Source of the DNA: Pseudomonadota bacterium
Lineage (GTDB): Bacteria; Pseudomonadota; Gammaproteobacteria; Burkholderiales; Thiobacillaceae
Direction: 5' to 3'
Assembly (NCBI GenBank): GCA_021836225.1
Contig: JAKBJA010000088.1
Location: 1-30,330 of the forward strand
Length of the DNA: 30,330 bases
The notes beneath the pieces were generated by a model. The model saw only the letters and a program-made list of their open reading frames with translations, was not told the DNA's origin and searched no databases. Shown in pieces: positions 1 through 7,177 of the stretch. Both the position numbers and the translations under genes were made by a program. Position 1 is the stretch's first letter, and each line of letters begins with the position of its first letter.

Positions 1-1
1 A

Positions 2-655
2 TTCCGCGAGATTTTCTATCCGGTTGCCGGCATGACGACCGGTGAGCATCGTTTCCCGGTGCGTACCCAGGCTGCGATGGCGGGCTTCGAGGATTACGTC
101 GAGAACATGATGTGGAGCTTCAACGGCGCGATGATGGCAACGGTGCATGTGGTGGGCAGCAACAATGGCCTCGACCCGTGGAACCAGATCGATCCGTCCG
201 ACAGCTATGCTGCGCCGCGAGCCGACCGTCTGGCCGAAGTCCAGGCGCGCGAGGCGGCTGCGCTGGCGTGGATCGACGAGGTGTTTGCGCAGGCTGCGGC
301 GCGCAAGTCGGCTGGCGTGATGATCGCGATGCAGGCCAACCCCAACTTCGACCTGCCGGCTGCCGATCCGGAGCGCCAGGGCTTCAACAAGGTGCTCGAG
401 CGCATCACCCAGCATGCCGTGGCCTTCGGCAAGCCGGTGCTGCTGGCACACGGCGACAGCCATTACTTCCGCGTCGACAAGCCGCTCGCCGGCCCGGTCC
501 AGCCGTCGGGCAGCCAGATGCTGGAAAACGTCACGCGGGTGGAGAACTTCGGCGCGCAGAACGTCCACTGGGTCGAGGTGTTCGTCAATCCGCGCGACCC
601 GAACGTGTTCCGTGTCGAGCCGCGGATCGTGAAGGCGAATTTGTTCGCACGTTGA
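2..655 (+). CDS. C-terminal part of a possible metallophosphoesterase (5' end outside window)
   Basis: The reading frame is open from base 2 to the TGA at 653-655, giving 217 residues with no start in the window; a Met at base 32 is probably internal because the frame continues upstream. Visible features are VGSNNG near residue 46, a helical segment rich in Ala, Glu and Arg, MQANPNFD around residue 110, and LLAHGDSHYF around residue 150. The HGDSH stretch resembles the C-terminal GHxH metal-binding motif of calcineurin-like phosphoesterases, and GSNN could correspond to the GN(H/D) block. That assignment is from memory of the family and is tentative; the substrate cannot be inferred. No signal peptide is visible because the N-terminus is missing. 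A GC-rich hairpin follows the stop. Confidence 0.6.
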   Translation, partial: FREIFYPVAGMTTGEHRFPVRTQAAMAGFEDYVENMMWSFNGAMMATVHVVGSNNGLDPWNQIDPSDSYAAPRADRLAEVQAREAAALAWIDEVFAQAAARKSAGVMIAMQANPNFDLPAADPERQGFNKVLERITQHAVAFGKPVLLAHGDSHYFRVDKPLAGPVQPSGSQMLENVTRVENFGAQNVHWVEVFVNPRDPNVFRVEPRIVKANLFAR

Positions 656-662
656 GCGGAGC

Positions 663-681
663 CGCCGGCCGTGCGCCGGCG
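663..681 (+). terminator. GC-rich hairpin after the first gene
   Basis: CGCCGGC (663-669) pairs with GCCGGCG (675-681) around a 5-nt loop, 8 bases after the stop codon. The following bases are CTCTCGAAAAAC rather than a T tract, so it is a weak intrinsic terminator at best. A second perfect hairpin, ACCGGC-GGAA-GCCGGT, lies at 725-740. The rest of the 656-800 gap has a short CTTG-type repeat (695-720) and no other visible signal. Confidence 0.35.
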
Positions 682-694
682 CTCTCGAAAAACA

Positions 695-720
695 CGATTC
701 AAGTTGCAAGTCTTGATTCG
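695..720. repeat. Short CTTG-rich intergenic repeat, copy 1
   Basis: The segment reads, on the minus strand, as spaced CTTG units (AAGACTTGCAACTTGAATCG). Related segments lie at 9046-9070, 11036-11075 and 11961-11994, all intergenic. The period is about seven bases. Confidence 0.4.
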
Positions 721-800
721 TCCTACCGGCGGAAGCCGGTTGAACCTGCGGCGATAGCGCCAACACAAGGCGACAACATTGGCGCGCTAATATTGCCTGC

Positions 801-1352
801 ATGCATCCTCCAAGCCATTCCGAAATCATCGAGGCCGAGTCGCGCGCGCAAGCGCGGCGACGGCAGCCCTGGCGTGTGCTGCTGATTTTTCTGGCCGTTT
901 TTTTCGCCCTGCAATACGGCTGGGAGATGGGGCGGGGCTCTGCGGTGGAGCGGGTGTTCATCGATGAGCTCACCGCCCGTCCGGCCGCATGGATCATCGA
1001 CCGGTTGTGGCCGGCATTTCAGGTGCATGCCGAAGGGCATCGTCTGGTGGCCGCGGCAGGGCGGCTCAATATCCTCAACGGCTGCGAAGGAATGGAGACC
1101 CTGTTCCTGCTGGCGGCGGCCTTCTTCGCCTATCCCTTTGCCTGGCGCACGCGCCTGCTCGGCCTTGTTGCCGGGGCGCTGCTGGTATTTGCGCTCAACC
1201 AGGCACGCATCGTGGTGCTTTGGCATGCCTTTCTGCATGACCGCGCCTGGTTCGGGGTGCTGCACGGCACGGTATTGCCGGTGATGCTGGTGGCGGCCTG
1301 CCTGGTTTACTTCCTGGCCTGGCTGGGACGCGAGATGCCACGCCAGCCATGA
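801..1352 (+). CDS. xrtH: Exosortase, XrtH-like
   Basis: A 183-residue integral membrane protein of the exosortase/archaeosortase family, thought to recognise a C-terminal signal (motif, membrane helix, basic tail) on exported proteins and process it at the inner membrane. The three family active-site residues are visible: Cys95 in NGCEGME, Arg136 in LNQARIVVLW and His155 in LHGTVLPV. Hydrophobic segments cover about residues 26-40, 100-132 and 158-176. The short length (about 180 residues, without the long N-terminal region of XrtA/XrtB) fits XrtH, whose known targets carry IPTLxxWG tails. No good ribosome binding site precedes the ATG. It overlaps the next gene by ATGA, and a protease with a P-x-x-W-A tail follows. 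The exosortase call is firm; the H subtype is inferred from length and neighbours. Confidence 0.85.
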   Translation: MHPPSHSEIIEAESRAQARRRQPWRVLLIFLAVFFALQYGWEMGRGSAVERVFIDELTARPAAWIIDRLWPAFQVHAEGHRLVAAAGRLNILNGCEGMETLFLLAAAFFAYPFAWRTRLLGLVAGALLVFALNQARIVVLWHAFLHDRAWFGVLHGTVLPVMLVAACLVYFLAWLGREMPRQP

Positions 1353-1963
1353 ACGGACGAAACATCGTGCCCGGCATCGTCCTGCGCCTGCTGATCTGGC
1401 TGCCTTTCCTGCTCTGGGCTGCCTGGGCGTGGGGCTGGCATTACGCCCATTTCTGGCTACCCCTGTACGAGCGCATTCTGGATTGGGTACTGCCGGATTT
1501 CGGGGTGGTTTACCTGGGCATCGCGCTCGGCCATGAATATGTGTTCGATACCCAGGTGATCGCCGAACGCGCGATGCTGGTGGGAGGACAGATTCTGCCT
1601 GCGGGTCTGACGGTGCATGCCTCGACGCCCCTGTATGTCGCGCTCATCCATCCGGTCGTGCTGGCGGCGGCGGCACTGGTCTGGCCGCTCCCGCACTGGC
1701 GTGCGCGGCTGCTGAGGCTGCTGCTGAGCCTGCCTTGCCTGCTCGTGCTGGAAGCGCTCGATGTCCCGCTGGTGCTGGCCAGCTCGATCAGGGACTTGCT
1801 GATCTACTCGCTCGATCCCGCAGTGGACGCTGCCTCGCTGCGGGTCGACTGGACGCGGGTGATGGACGGGGGCGGGCGCTTTGCCCTGAGCCTCGCGCTG
1901 GCCTTCGCGGCGGCATTGCTGAACAAGCCGTTCGAATCCCACAGGGCAACGAAGCGGGGCTGA
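1349..1963 (+). CDS. Exosortase-associated membrane protein (XrtH partner type)
   Basis: A 204-residue membrane protein whose ATG lies inside the exosortase stop region (ATGA, 1349-1352), implying translational coupling. Hydrophobic segments sit at about residues 9-30, 95-117, 122-147 and 177-195. Between the first two is a soluble stretch (about 35-92) containing YLGIALGHEYVFDTQ, probably facing the periplasm. No catalytic motif is recognised. Small membrane proteins next to XrtH exosortases are known as associated proteins without a defined role; this assignment rests on position and topology. It could chaperone sorting or deliver the substrate protease encoded 69 bases downstream. Confidence 0.65.
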   Translation: MNGRNIVPGIVLRLLIWLPFLLWAAWAWGWHYAHFWLPLYERILDWVLPDFGVVYLGIALGHEYVFDTQVIAERAMLVGGQILPAGLTVHASTPLYVALIHPVVLAAAALVWPLPHWRARLLRLLLSLPCLLVLEALDVPLVLASSIRDLLIYSLDPAVDAASLRVDWTRVMDGGGRFALSLALAFAAALLNKPFESHRATKRG

Positions 1964-2032
1964 GCGCGTTCTGCGGCCGGCCTATGCCGCGGGACGCATG
2001 GCTGTCATCAAGGCCGGTTAGCCTGCGGCCGG

Positions 2033-4423
2033 ATGGATGCGTGTTTTCTTTCGGACAAGTCGACGGGCCTGGCCGCGGGCCTGTTCCGTTTCGCCTTCCT
2101 GCTGACGCTCGCGGCGATGGCGCTCATGCCATACCGGCAGGCGCAGGCGCAGGCGAGTGTCGAGGCGCTTGCGGTTCCGGCTGCGGTCGCAGCCAAGATC
2201 GCGCCGGAAACCTGGCGCAAGGTGCAGGCGGGCGAGGTGCTCGAATTGCTCGTGCTGTTCGGGGATGTGGCGATCGATACCGAGCTTGAACGCCATCTGA
2301 GCCAGCGCGCGCTCAAGGTGGAGGATGCGGCGGCGACCGTGTTGCGCGCCGAACGCTATCGTGCGCTCAAGACGCGGGCGCTGTCGGCCTTGCCAGACAA
2401 GGACCTGGAACTGCGACGGGATTATCAACACATTCCCATGGCCTTCCTGCGCTTTCGCGACGCCGGGGCGCTGCTGCGGCTGCTGGCGCGCGGGGAGGTG
2501 ACGGCGGTGTTCGAGGACACTCGGCTTTATCCGCACTTGGCCGAAACCCTGCCGCTGATCGGCCAGCCATCGGTCAGCCAAACCATGGGCCGCACCGGCA
2601 GCGGCGCCACGGTGGCGGTGCTCGATACCGGCGTCGATTACACCCGCAGCGAATTCGGTGCCTGCTCCGCGCCCGGCGTGCCATCGGGCTGCCGCGTGGT
2701 GGCGGCGCTCGATACCGCGCCCGAGGACAATGCCCGCGATGCCAACGGCCATGGCACCTGGGTGGCGGGTACCGCGACGGCCGTCGCGCCCGGCGCGGGC
2801 ATCGTCGCGATCGACGTGTTCGACGGCAACTCGGCCAGCAGCGTCGATGTCATCGGGGGCATCGACTGGGCCATCGCCAACCGCGCGCTCTACAACATCG
2901 TCGCCCTCAACATGAGCCTGGGCAATGGGGTCAAATACACCGCCGCGTGCAGCAGCACATTCAGCAATCCTTACCGGCAGCCCTTCATCGACGCCCGCAA
3001 TGCCGGCATCCTGAGCGTCGTCTCCAGCGGCAACGACGGCTTTTCCGACGGCATCGCCAACCCGGCCTGCACGCCGGAAGCGGTGTCGGTCGGCGCGGTC
3101 TACGACGCCAACGTGGGAGGACGCACCTGGACCAGTCCGGAGCCGGATTGCACCGACAGCGCCACGGCGGCCGACAAGGTGGCGTGCTTTTCCAACAACG
3201 CCAGTTTTCTGACGCTGCTCGCGCCCGGCGCGCTGACCACGGTGACCGGTGCCACCGTCGCGGGCACCTCGCTGTCGGCGCCCGTGGTCACCGGCGCGTT
3301 CGCGGTGCTGGCGCAGGCGTTCCCTGGCGATACCGCCGCTGGCCGCTTGAGCCGCCTTACCGCGAGCGGAAAACCGGTCACGGATGCGCGCAACGGCATC
3401 GTCAAGCCGCGCGTCGATCTGCTCGCCGCCCAGGGGGCGCCGCTCAACGATGCGTTCGCCCAGGCCACGGTGCTGGATGGCACCAGCGGCACCGCCGCGG
3501 GCTGGAACCTGAATGCGACGCTGGAGGCAGGCGAACCCGCTCACGCGGCAACGAGCGGCGGCAAGTCGGTGTGGTGGCAGTGGACGCCGGGCGCATCCGG
3601 CACGGCCACGTTCGACACGCACGGCAGCGGCTTCGATACCGTGCTGGCGGCGTATGCCGGCAGCGGCGTGTCGGCGCTTGCCGAGGTCGCCTCGAACGAC
3701 AACGATGGATCGGCGGGCAGTGCCAGCGGCCTGAGTTTCGCCGCCATGGCGGGCACGACCTACCGCATCGCGATCGACGGCAAGTCGGGCGCGAGCGGGG
3801 CAGTCAAGCTCGCCTGGACGCTGCAGCAAGCGCAGAGCATCAGTTTCGATCCGATCGGCGACATGCCGGCGAACTCGGCCTTCAGCCTCACCGCCACAGC
3901 CAGTTCCGGCTTGGCGGTGACGTTCAGCAGCCAGACGCAAACGGTATGCACGGTTGCGGGCGACGTGGTCAGCTTGATCGCCGGCGGCACCTGCACGATC
4001 GCGGCAAACCAGGCCGGCAACGCCGGCTACGCCGCCGCCCCCACGGCGACGCAGAGCTTTAACGTCACCCTGCTCGCGCAAACCATCAGTTTTGCCCCCA
4101 TCGCCGGACAAACGCTGGGGGCCGCGCCGTTCGGCGTGACCGCCACCGCCAGTTCCGGATTGCCGGTGGGCATCGCGTCGCTGACGCCTGCGGTGTGCGG
4201 TGCCAGCAGCAATACCGTCACGCTATTGGCGGCGGGGCTGTGCACGCTCGAAGCCACCCAGCCGGGCGACAGCCAGTACAGCGCCGCACCGTCCGTGATG
4301 CAGACCTTCAGCGTGGCAGCGGCCAGCGAGGGCGGCAACGACGGCGATGTGCCGATGCCGCCGTGGGCGCTGCTGCTGCTTGGCGCAGGTCTGCTCGCGG
4401 CGATGCGGCGCCGTCTTGCCTGA
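2033..4423 (+). CDS. Secreted subtilisin-like (S8) serine protease with exosortase-type C-terminal tail
   Basis: A 796-residue exported endopeptidase. Residues 1-41 form a long signal peptide (hydrophobic core about 13-31, AQAQA at the cut). Residues 48-165 look like an inhibitory propeptide region. The catalytic domain (about 185-455) has Asp198 in AVLDTG, His240 in NGHGTWVAG, oxyanion Asn334 in SSGNDG and Ser413 in GTSLSAP, so the triad is complete. Residues about 470-600 resemble a pre-peptidase C-terminal/jelly-roll domain. Two tandem beta-rich repeats follow (about 603-685 and 686-763), each starting QxISFxPI and holding two cysteines. The tail MPPWALLLLGAGL plus MRRRLA is a sorting signal of the P-x-x-W-A kind and differs from the PEP-CTERM tails elsewhere here. 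It sits 69 bases after the exosortase pair and is probably its local substrate. The start has no clear ribosome binding site; the signal peptide supports it. Confidence 0.88.
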   Translation: MDACFLSDKSTGLAAGLFRFAFLLTLAAMALMPYRQAQAQASVEALAVPAAVAAKIAPETWRKVQAGEVLELLVLFGDVAIDTELERHLSQRALKVEDAAATVLRAERYRALKTRALSALPDKDLELRRDYQHIPMAFLRFRDAGALLRLLARGEVTAVFEDTRLYPHLAETLPLIGQPSVSQTMGRTGSGATVAVLDTGVDYTRSEFGACSAPGVPSGCRVVAALDTAPEDNARDANGHGTWVAGTATAVAPGAGIVAIDVFDGNSASSVDVIGGIDWAIANRALYNIVALNMSLGNGVKYTAACSSTFSNPYRQPFIDARNAGILSVVSSGNDGFSDGIANPACTPEAVSVGAVYDANVGGRTWTSPEPDCTDSATAADKVACFSNNASFLTLLAPGALTTVTGATVAGTSLSAPVVTGAFAVLAQAFPGDTAAGRLSRLTASGKPVTDARNGIVKPRVDLLAAQGAPLNDAFAQATVLDGTSGTAAGWNLNATLEAGEPAHAATSGGKSVWWQWTPGASGTATFDTHGSGFDTVLAAYAGSGVSALAEVASNDNDGSAGSASGLSFAAMAGTTYRIAIDGKSGASGAVKLAWTLQQAQSISFDPIGDMPANSAFSLTATASSGLAVTFSSQTQTVCTVAGDVVSLIAGGTCTIAANQAGNAGYAAAPTATQSFNVTLLAQTISFAPIAGQTLGAAPFGVTATASSGLPVGIASLTPAVCGASSNTVTLLAAGLCTLEATQPGDSQYSAAPSVMQTFSVAAASEGGNDGDVPMPPWALLLLGAGLLAAMRRRLA

Positions 4424-4441
4424 TCGCCGGCTCGCCTTCAC

Positions 4442-4459
4442 ATGAGCCGATAAGCTCAT
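4442..4459. promoter_or_regulatory. 18-bp palindrome of ATGAGCC type, site 1
   Basis: ATGAGC-CGATAA-GCTCAT lies 18 bases after the protease stop. It differs from the perfect palindrome at 16518-16535 at only two central positions. No T tract follows. It is about 125 bases upstream of the first structured RNA element. Candidate operator or 3' hairpin; the remainder of 4460-4565 shows nothing else I recognise. Confidence 0.5.
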
Positions 4460-4565
4460 CGCAGGCCGCACTTCAACACGAAGCCCTGAAATATTGGCCC
4501 GGTAGGATTCACCACAGTCGAGGAAGCCATTCGGACAATAGATTCGAAGGACCGCGACAAAACAA

Positions 4566-4771
4566 TAGCTGTACAAAATAAAGCAACAAGCAGTGCGCGT
4601 GAAAAGCAGTGGACATCGGTTGTTTTCGATGTCCGGACAAACCCCTCCCAGGGTTTGTCATGTCCTGTGATCGCTGGTTTTTTCAGCGATATCCCATGCG
4701 CACGCCGAGACGGTGCTGCGCGGCATTGCCTATTGCAGATTTCGTTTCGACGTGCGCCTGGGCCGGTTTTT
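4566..4771 (+). ncRNA. Structured RNA element, copy 1
   Basis: This gene-free stretch folds into a series of hairpins that recur in copy 2. They are H1 4611-4618/4627-4634 (8 bp), H2 4636-4644/4651-4659 (9 bp, loop CTCCCA), H3 4670-4676/4684-4690 (7 bp) and a closing helix 4698-4704/4751-4757 (GCGCACG with CGTGCGC) around two small inner hairpins. A T-rich segment (GGCCGGTTTTT) follows the closing helix and may end transcription. The 5' part shares AGCTG-Y-ACAAAATAAAG and AGCAGTGCGCGTGAA with copy 2. Paired positions change together between the copies, the best evidence for an RNA. I do not recognise the family with certainty. The C-rich H2 loop could pair with Shine-Dalgarno sequences. Confidence 0.62.
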
Positions 4772-4799
4772 GCCATATCGGAAAAACGGACAGGAAGGC

Positions 4800-4813
4800 T
4801 CGCCGCAAGGCGA
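4800..4813 (+). other. GCAA-tetraloop hairpin between the two RNA elements
   Basis: TCGCC-GCAA-GGCGA is a perfect 5-bp stem with a GNRA-type loop, followed by ATAAAAG. It lies in the spacer between RNA copies 1 and 2 and has no counterpart in copy 2. The rest of the 4772-4883 spacer shows no clear signal. Confidence 0.35.
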
Positions 4814-4883
4814 ATAAAAGTGGTTAAGAAGAAGCAGCAGGGCGGGGCAGGCTGGACGATAGAACCGGCATCCCGGCCCGACA

Positions 4884-5080
4884 AGCTGCACAAAATAAAG
4901 TAGCTAGCAGTGCGCGTGAATAGCAGTAGGCGTCGGTAGGCTGACGCCAGGAAGGGGTATCTCCCATGCCCCGTCCGTTCCTGTTTCGCTGGACGACAGT
5001 CCGGCGATGTCTCATGCGCACGCCGTTACGGCGCTGCGTTTTTTTGCAGATCCCTCCGGCGTGCGCTGAGTTTTGTTTGC
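4884..5080 (+). ncRNA. Structured RNA element, copy 2
   Basis: Diverged second copy starting about 318 bases after copy 1. The hairpins keep their order: H1 4929-4934/4943-4948, H2 4954-4960/4966-4972 (loop CTCCC), H3 4986-4994/4999-5007 (loop GACA), and closing helix 5016-5024/5058-5066 (GCGCACGCC with GGCGTGCGC) around inner hairpins 5021-5032 and 5034-5047. GAGTTTTGTTT after the closing helix is a possible terminator tail. The G-T pairs (4935/4942, 4958/4968, 4990/5003) are wobbles only if the plus strand is transcribed, which fixes the strand. Besides the CTCCC loop, CCCTCC occurs at 5052-5057. A further small hairpin, GGACG-TTGTTG-CGTCC, lies at 5083-5098. No gene lies between the element and the PEP-CTERM gene at 5232. 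Confidence 0.62.
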
Positions 5081-5231
5081 ACGGACGTTGTTGCGTCCTG
5101 GGCAAGCGGCTTTGGCAGGCAGCCTCATGGCTGGACAGTTTTAAAAAGTTCGACTGGAGATTTGTGCGATGTCACGGACGACAGTGTTCGCGGCTTGATC
5201 CCAACCCCATTGCAAACCAAAGGAGCAATCC

Positions 5232-6230
5232 ATGAAGTGCGTGAAAGCAGCAAAACAGCCTGGTGTCCGTCAAACCCTGCTCATGGCGGGACTGATCATG
5301 GCCAGTGCCAGTGCCCAGGCGAGTGTAACGATCACAACAGGTAACGGACACTTCCGCGATTTCAGGGATGCGGGTTCGATCACCATCCGGAACCCCGGTG
5401 TCGTACTCGAACGAGGTTCTTACCCCGTCATCCAGCCGACTATCATCCGGCCGTCTGCTGCCATCCTGAATGACGCTTCGGCCTCGTCCAGTGTGAACGG
5501 CAGCATGAACTACTCCGTCGGAACGAGCAGCGGCAATTTCAGCGAATACGATTCAAGTGCGGACGGCTCGATGGTGGAACTGGAGCTGAATCGCAAAGGC
5601 TACGGCTACCATGCCAAGGCGTCGGCGGAAGTCGCCCAGCTCAAGGCGAGCGCGGAAACAAAATGGGTTCAGGGCAGCAATGGCTATGGCGGCAGCAGTT
5701 CCGCCAGCGCCGCGACGACCTGGAGCGACTGGTTCGTGATTTCCGGCGGCACTGGCCTGGGCACGGCAAGCTTCGCTTCCCTGCTGGACGGCGTGATGGC
5801 TTCGAGCAAAAACGGATCCGCGGCTTACAGCCTCAATATTGGTTACTCGACCGGCGCGTATTGCTACTACGGGTACAACTCGTGCGGCGAAGCCGACCAG
5901 AGCCAGACCCTGTTCAGCCAGACCTCCAGCCTGTCGGGCAAGGGCAAATCCACGCTGTCGCAGGATATTGAAGGCGAGTTCACCTTTGCCTACGACCAGG
6001 CTTTCCGACTGACTGCCACGCTCAATGTCAGCGCCGCGAACGGCGGCATGGCGGATTTCACCCTGGCATCCCTGGACAACAGCCTGGTACTGCCCGAAGG
6101 AGCGAGCCTGCTGAGTTCGTCCGGCTTGTATGTCCAGGCCGTTCCCGAGGCGGAAACCTACGCCATGATGCTGGCCGGTCTGGGCCTGGTCGGCGCTGCC
6201 ACCGCGCGCCGGCGTGCCACATCGAAGTAA
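5232..6230 (+). CDS. PEP-CTERM surface protein 1
   Basis: A 332-residue exported protein. The ATG is preceded by AAGGAG six bases upstream, which decides the start. Residues 1-31 form a signal peptide with a basic start and an ASAQAS cut region. The mature part is Ser-, Gly- and Ala-rich with few charges (NGSMNYSVGTSSGN and similar), typical of beta-rich extracellular proteins; it has two cysteines about residues 211-218 (YCYYGYNSCG). The C-terminus has the PEP-CTERM layout: VPEAETYAMMLAGLGLVG (motif plus membrane segment) then ARRRATSK. Proteins of this kind are processed by XrtA/XrtB exosortases and linked to exopolysaccharide in biofilms. The exosortase in this window appears to be of another class, so the cognate enzyme should lie elsewhere. 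Function of the mature part is unknown. Confidence 0.9.
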   Translation: MKCVKAAKQPGVRQTLLMAGLIMASASAQASVTITTGNGHFRDFRDAGSITIRNPGVVLERGSYPVIQPTIIRPSAAILNDASASSSVNGSMNYSVGTSSGNFSEYDSSADGSMVELELNRKGYGYHAKASAEVAQLKASAETKWVQGSNGYGGSSSASAATTWSDWFVISGGTGLGTASFASLLDGVMASSKNGSAAYSLNIGYSTGAYCYYGYNSCGEADQSQTLFSQTSSLSGKGKSTLSQDIEGEFTFAYDQAFRLTATLNVSAANGGMADFTLASLDNSLVLPEGASLLSSSGLYVQAVPEAETYAMMLAGLGLVGAATARRRATSK

Positions 6231-6303
6231 ATGATGCGTTCATCAACGACACCAATAATGGCGCGCCAAGCCGCCAGCTCCGAGGCGTGAGCCACCCCTG
6301 AAC

Positions 6304-6327
6304 GGCATGGCCCGAACGGGCAATGCC
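6304..6327 (+). other. Hairpin in the 3' region of the first PEP-CTERM gene
   Basis: GGCAT (6304-6308) pairs with ATGCC (6323-6327), and inside it GCCC pairs with GGGC around GAAC. It lies 74 bases past the stop and 41 bases before the terminator; it may protect the mRNA end. No other signal is seen in 6231-6367. Confidence 0.35.
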
Positions 6328-6367
6328 GGGGGAAAGTTTCACCGAATGCGTTCACGCGCATCTTTGG

Positions 6368-6393
6368 CCCGCCTCACGGCGGGTCTTTTTTTT
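6368..6393 (+). terminator. Intrinsic terminator after PEP-CTERM gene 1
   Basis: CCCGCC-TCAC-GGCGGG (6368-6383) followed by TC and eight T residues (6386-6393). A standard Rho-independent terminator about 140 bases after the stop codon. Confidence 0.9.
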
Positions 6394-6471
6394 GTATTGC
6401 GCTCGGGCTGCCCGCAACAGCAGCTTGGTACGCAAGGACCGTTCCTGTCGTCCGGCTGACGGGAAAAGGCG

Positions 6472-6492
6472 ATTGATATCAATTGGATTGAT
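6472..6492. promoter_or_regulatory. AT-rich dyad in the 6394-6617 gap
   Basis: ATTGATATCAAT (6472-6483) is a perfect 12-bp palindrome and overlaps ATCAAT-TGG-ATTGAT (6478-6492), a second dyad. The island is AT-rich in a GC-rich setting. It resembles regulator half-sites (TTGAT/ATCAA) but not the FNR arrangement. It is downstream of both neighbouring genes, so its target is unclear. The rest of the gap shows nothing recognisable. Confidence 0.3.
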
Positions 6493-6617
6493 TTGAAACG
6501 GCTGTTTCAGGTAAAGGCCGAATCAGGCCGGATGTCGGCGGTGCTGTAAAGAAATCCGACGGCCGCAGTGACCGCCAAGCGAGCGTGGGAATGAAGCGCC
6601 GGCAGGGGGCGAAGCGG

Positions 6618-6842
6618 TCAGCAGTAAAAGTCCGTGTCCTGGACTGCCGTGTCGTCGTTCTGGACCGGGTGGTCGTGGGGATGGGCGCGGATGACGTCCT
6701 TCAGCCACGGGTAGCAGCCCGCGTAATCGCATTGCACTGCGTATTCATCCGGCTCGTCGAGCGGTGTGACGCCGAGTTCGTTCAGGGCTTCTTCGGCCAG
6801 CAAATCGGCCTGCTCTTCCAGTGCTGTGTCGTGCGTGTTCAT
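6618..6842 (-). CDS. Small acidic protein, unknown function
   Basis: A 74-residue protein on the minus strand. The ATG at 6842 is preceded by AGAAGGGGG about six bases upstream, a strong ribosome binding site, which supports a real gene. The product is markedly acidic (ALEEQADLLAEEALNELG, LDEPDEY), has no signal peptide or membrane segment, and should be cytoplasmic. It contains three cysteines (VQCDYAGCY and the C-terminal FYC) and three histidines (IRAHPHDH), so metal binding is conceivable but not shown. The first 24 residues are probably helical. I recognise no family. It stands alone between two plus-strand PEP-CTERM genes and is transcribed away from the second. Confidence 0.65.
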   Translation of the reverse strand: MNTHDTALEEQADLLAEEALNELGVTPLDEPDEYAVQCDYAGCYPWLKDVIRAHPHDHPVQNDDTAVQDTDFYC

Positions 6843-7177
6843 GGCATCCCCCTTCTGTCCGGAAAGTTCCCATCCTGGCGCAGCAAGGTGAGCGGCATAT
6901 GACAGCGGCGCTGAATTTACATGGGCCGATTGTTCTGGCGGCGATCAGGTCTGTGGCCCGAACGTGCCATGCCCGGCATGTCTTGAACATCACCTGCTGC
7001 AACATCGATGCGCAACACTGCGAGTGTACTGAAAAGGCCACACCCGTCGCGAGGCGGGGTCGGAACACCAGGATCTGCGCGGCTTTGGGAGAAGCGTCGT
7101 ACGCACAGACAGCCGGTTGCCAGTCACACCACGCGCTTCGGTTGCACCTGCTTGCCCACTTTATTTTGGAGGTTTAC
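6843..7177. other. Intergenic region between divergent genes 6618- and 7178+
   Basis: This 335-base gap must hold the promoters of both flanking genes. It includes a palindrome CATGCC-C-GGCATG at about 6968-6980. I could not identify convincing -35/-10 or sigma-54 elements. An open frame runs through it into the PEP-CTERM gene, but TTGGAGG followed by the ATG at 7178 and a signal peptide show that translation starts there. Confidence 0.4.

Noticed and set aside
2018..4111. Very long open frame on the minus strand opposite the subtilase (also 16236-18389 minus opposite the TpsB/TpsA genes).
   Set aside because: They mirror GC-rich real genes, have Arg/Ala/Gly-rich composition without motifs, and the plus-strand products have complete recognisable domains.
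4456..5105. Duplicate minus-strand small proteins sharing SRALL and LFC segments.
   Set aside because: The shared peptide arises from the duplicated RNA elements; compensatory base-pair changes and plus-strand wobbles explain the conservation better, and no ribosome binding sites support these frames.
6472..6492. FNR-type site.
   Set aside because: TTGAT and ATCAA half-sites are present, but not in the TTGAT-N4-ATCAA arrangement, and no promoter is evident nearby.
7162..7177. Sigma-54-like TTGCAC and TTGC elements upstream of the 7178 gene.
   Set aside because: The pair near 7141-7156 is one base too close and the first box lacks the GG; not convincing.
6843..7177. c-di-GMP (GEMM) or cobalamin riboswitch in the PEP-CTERM leaders.
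   Set aside because: The conserved core sequences of these riboswitches were not found in 6843-7177, 5081-5231, 11940-12249 or 16537-16631.
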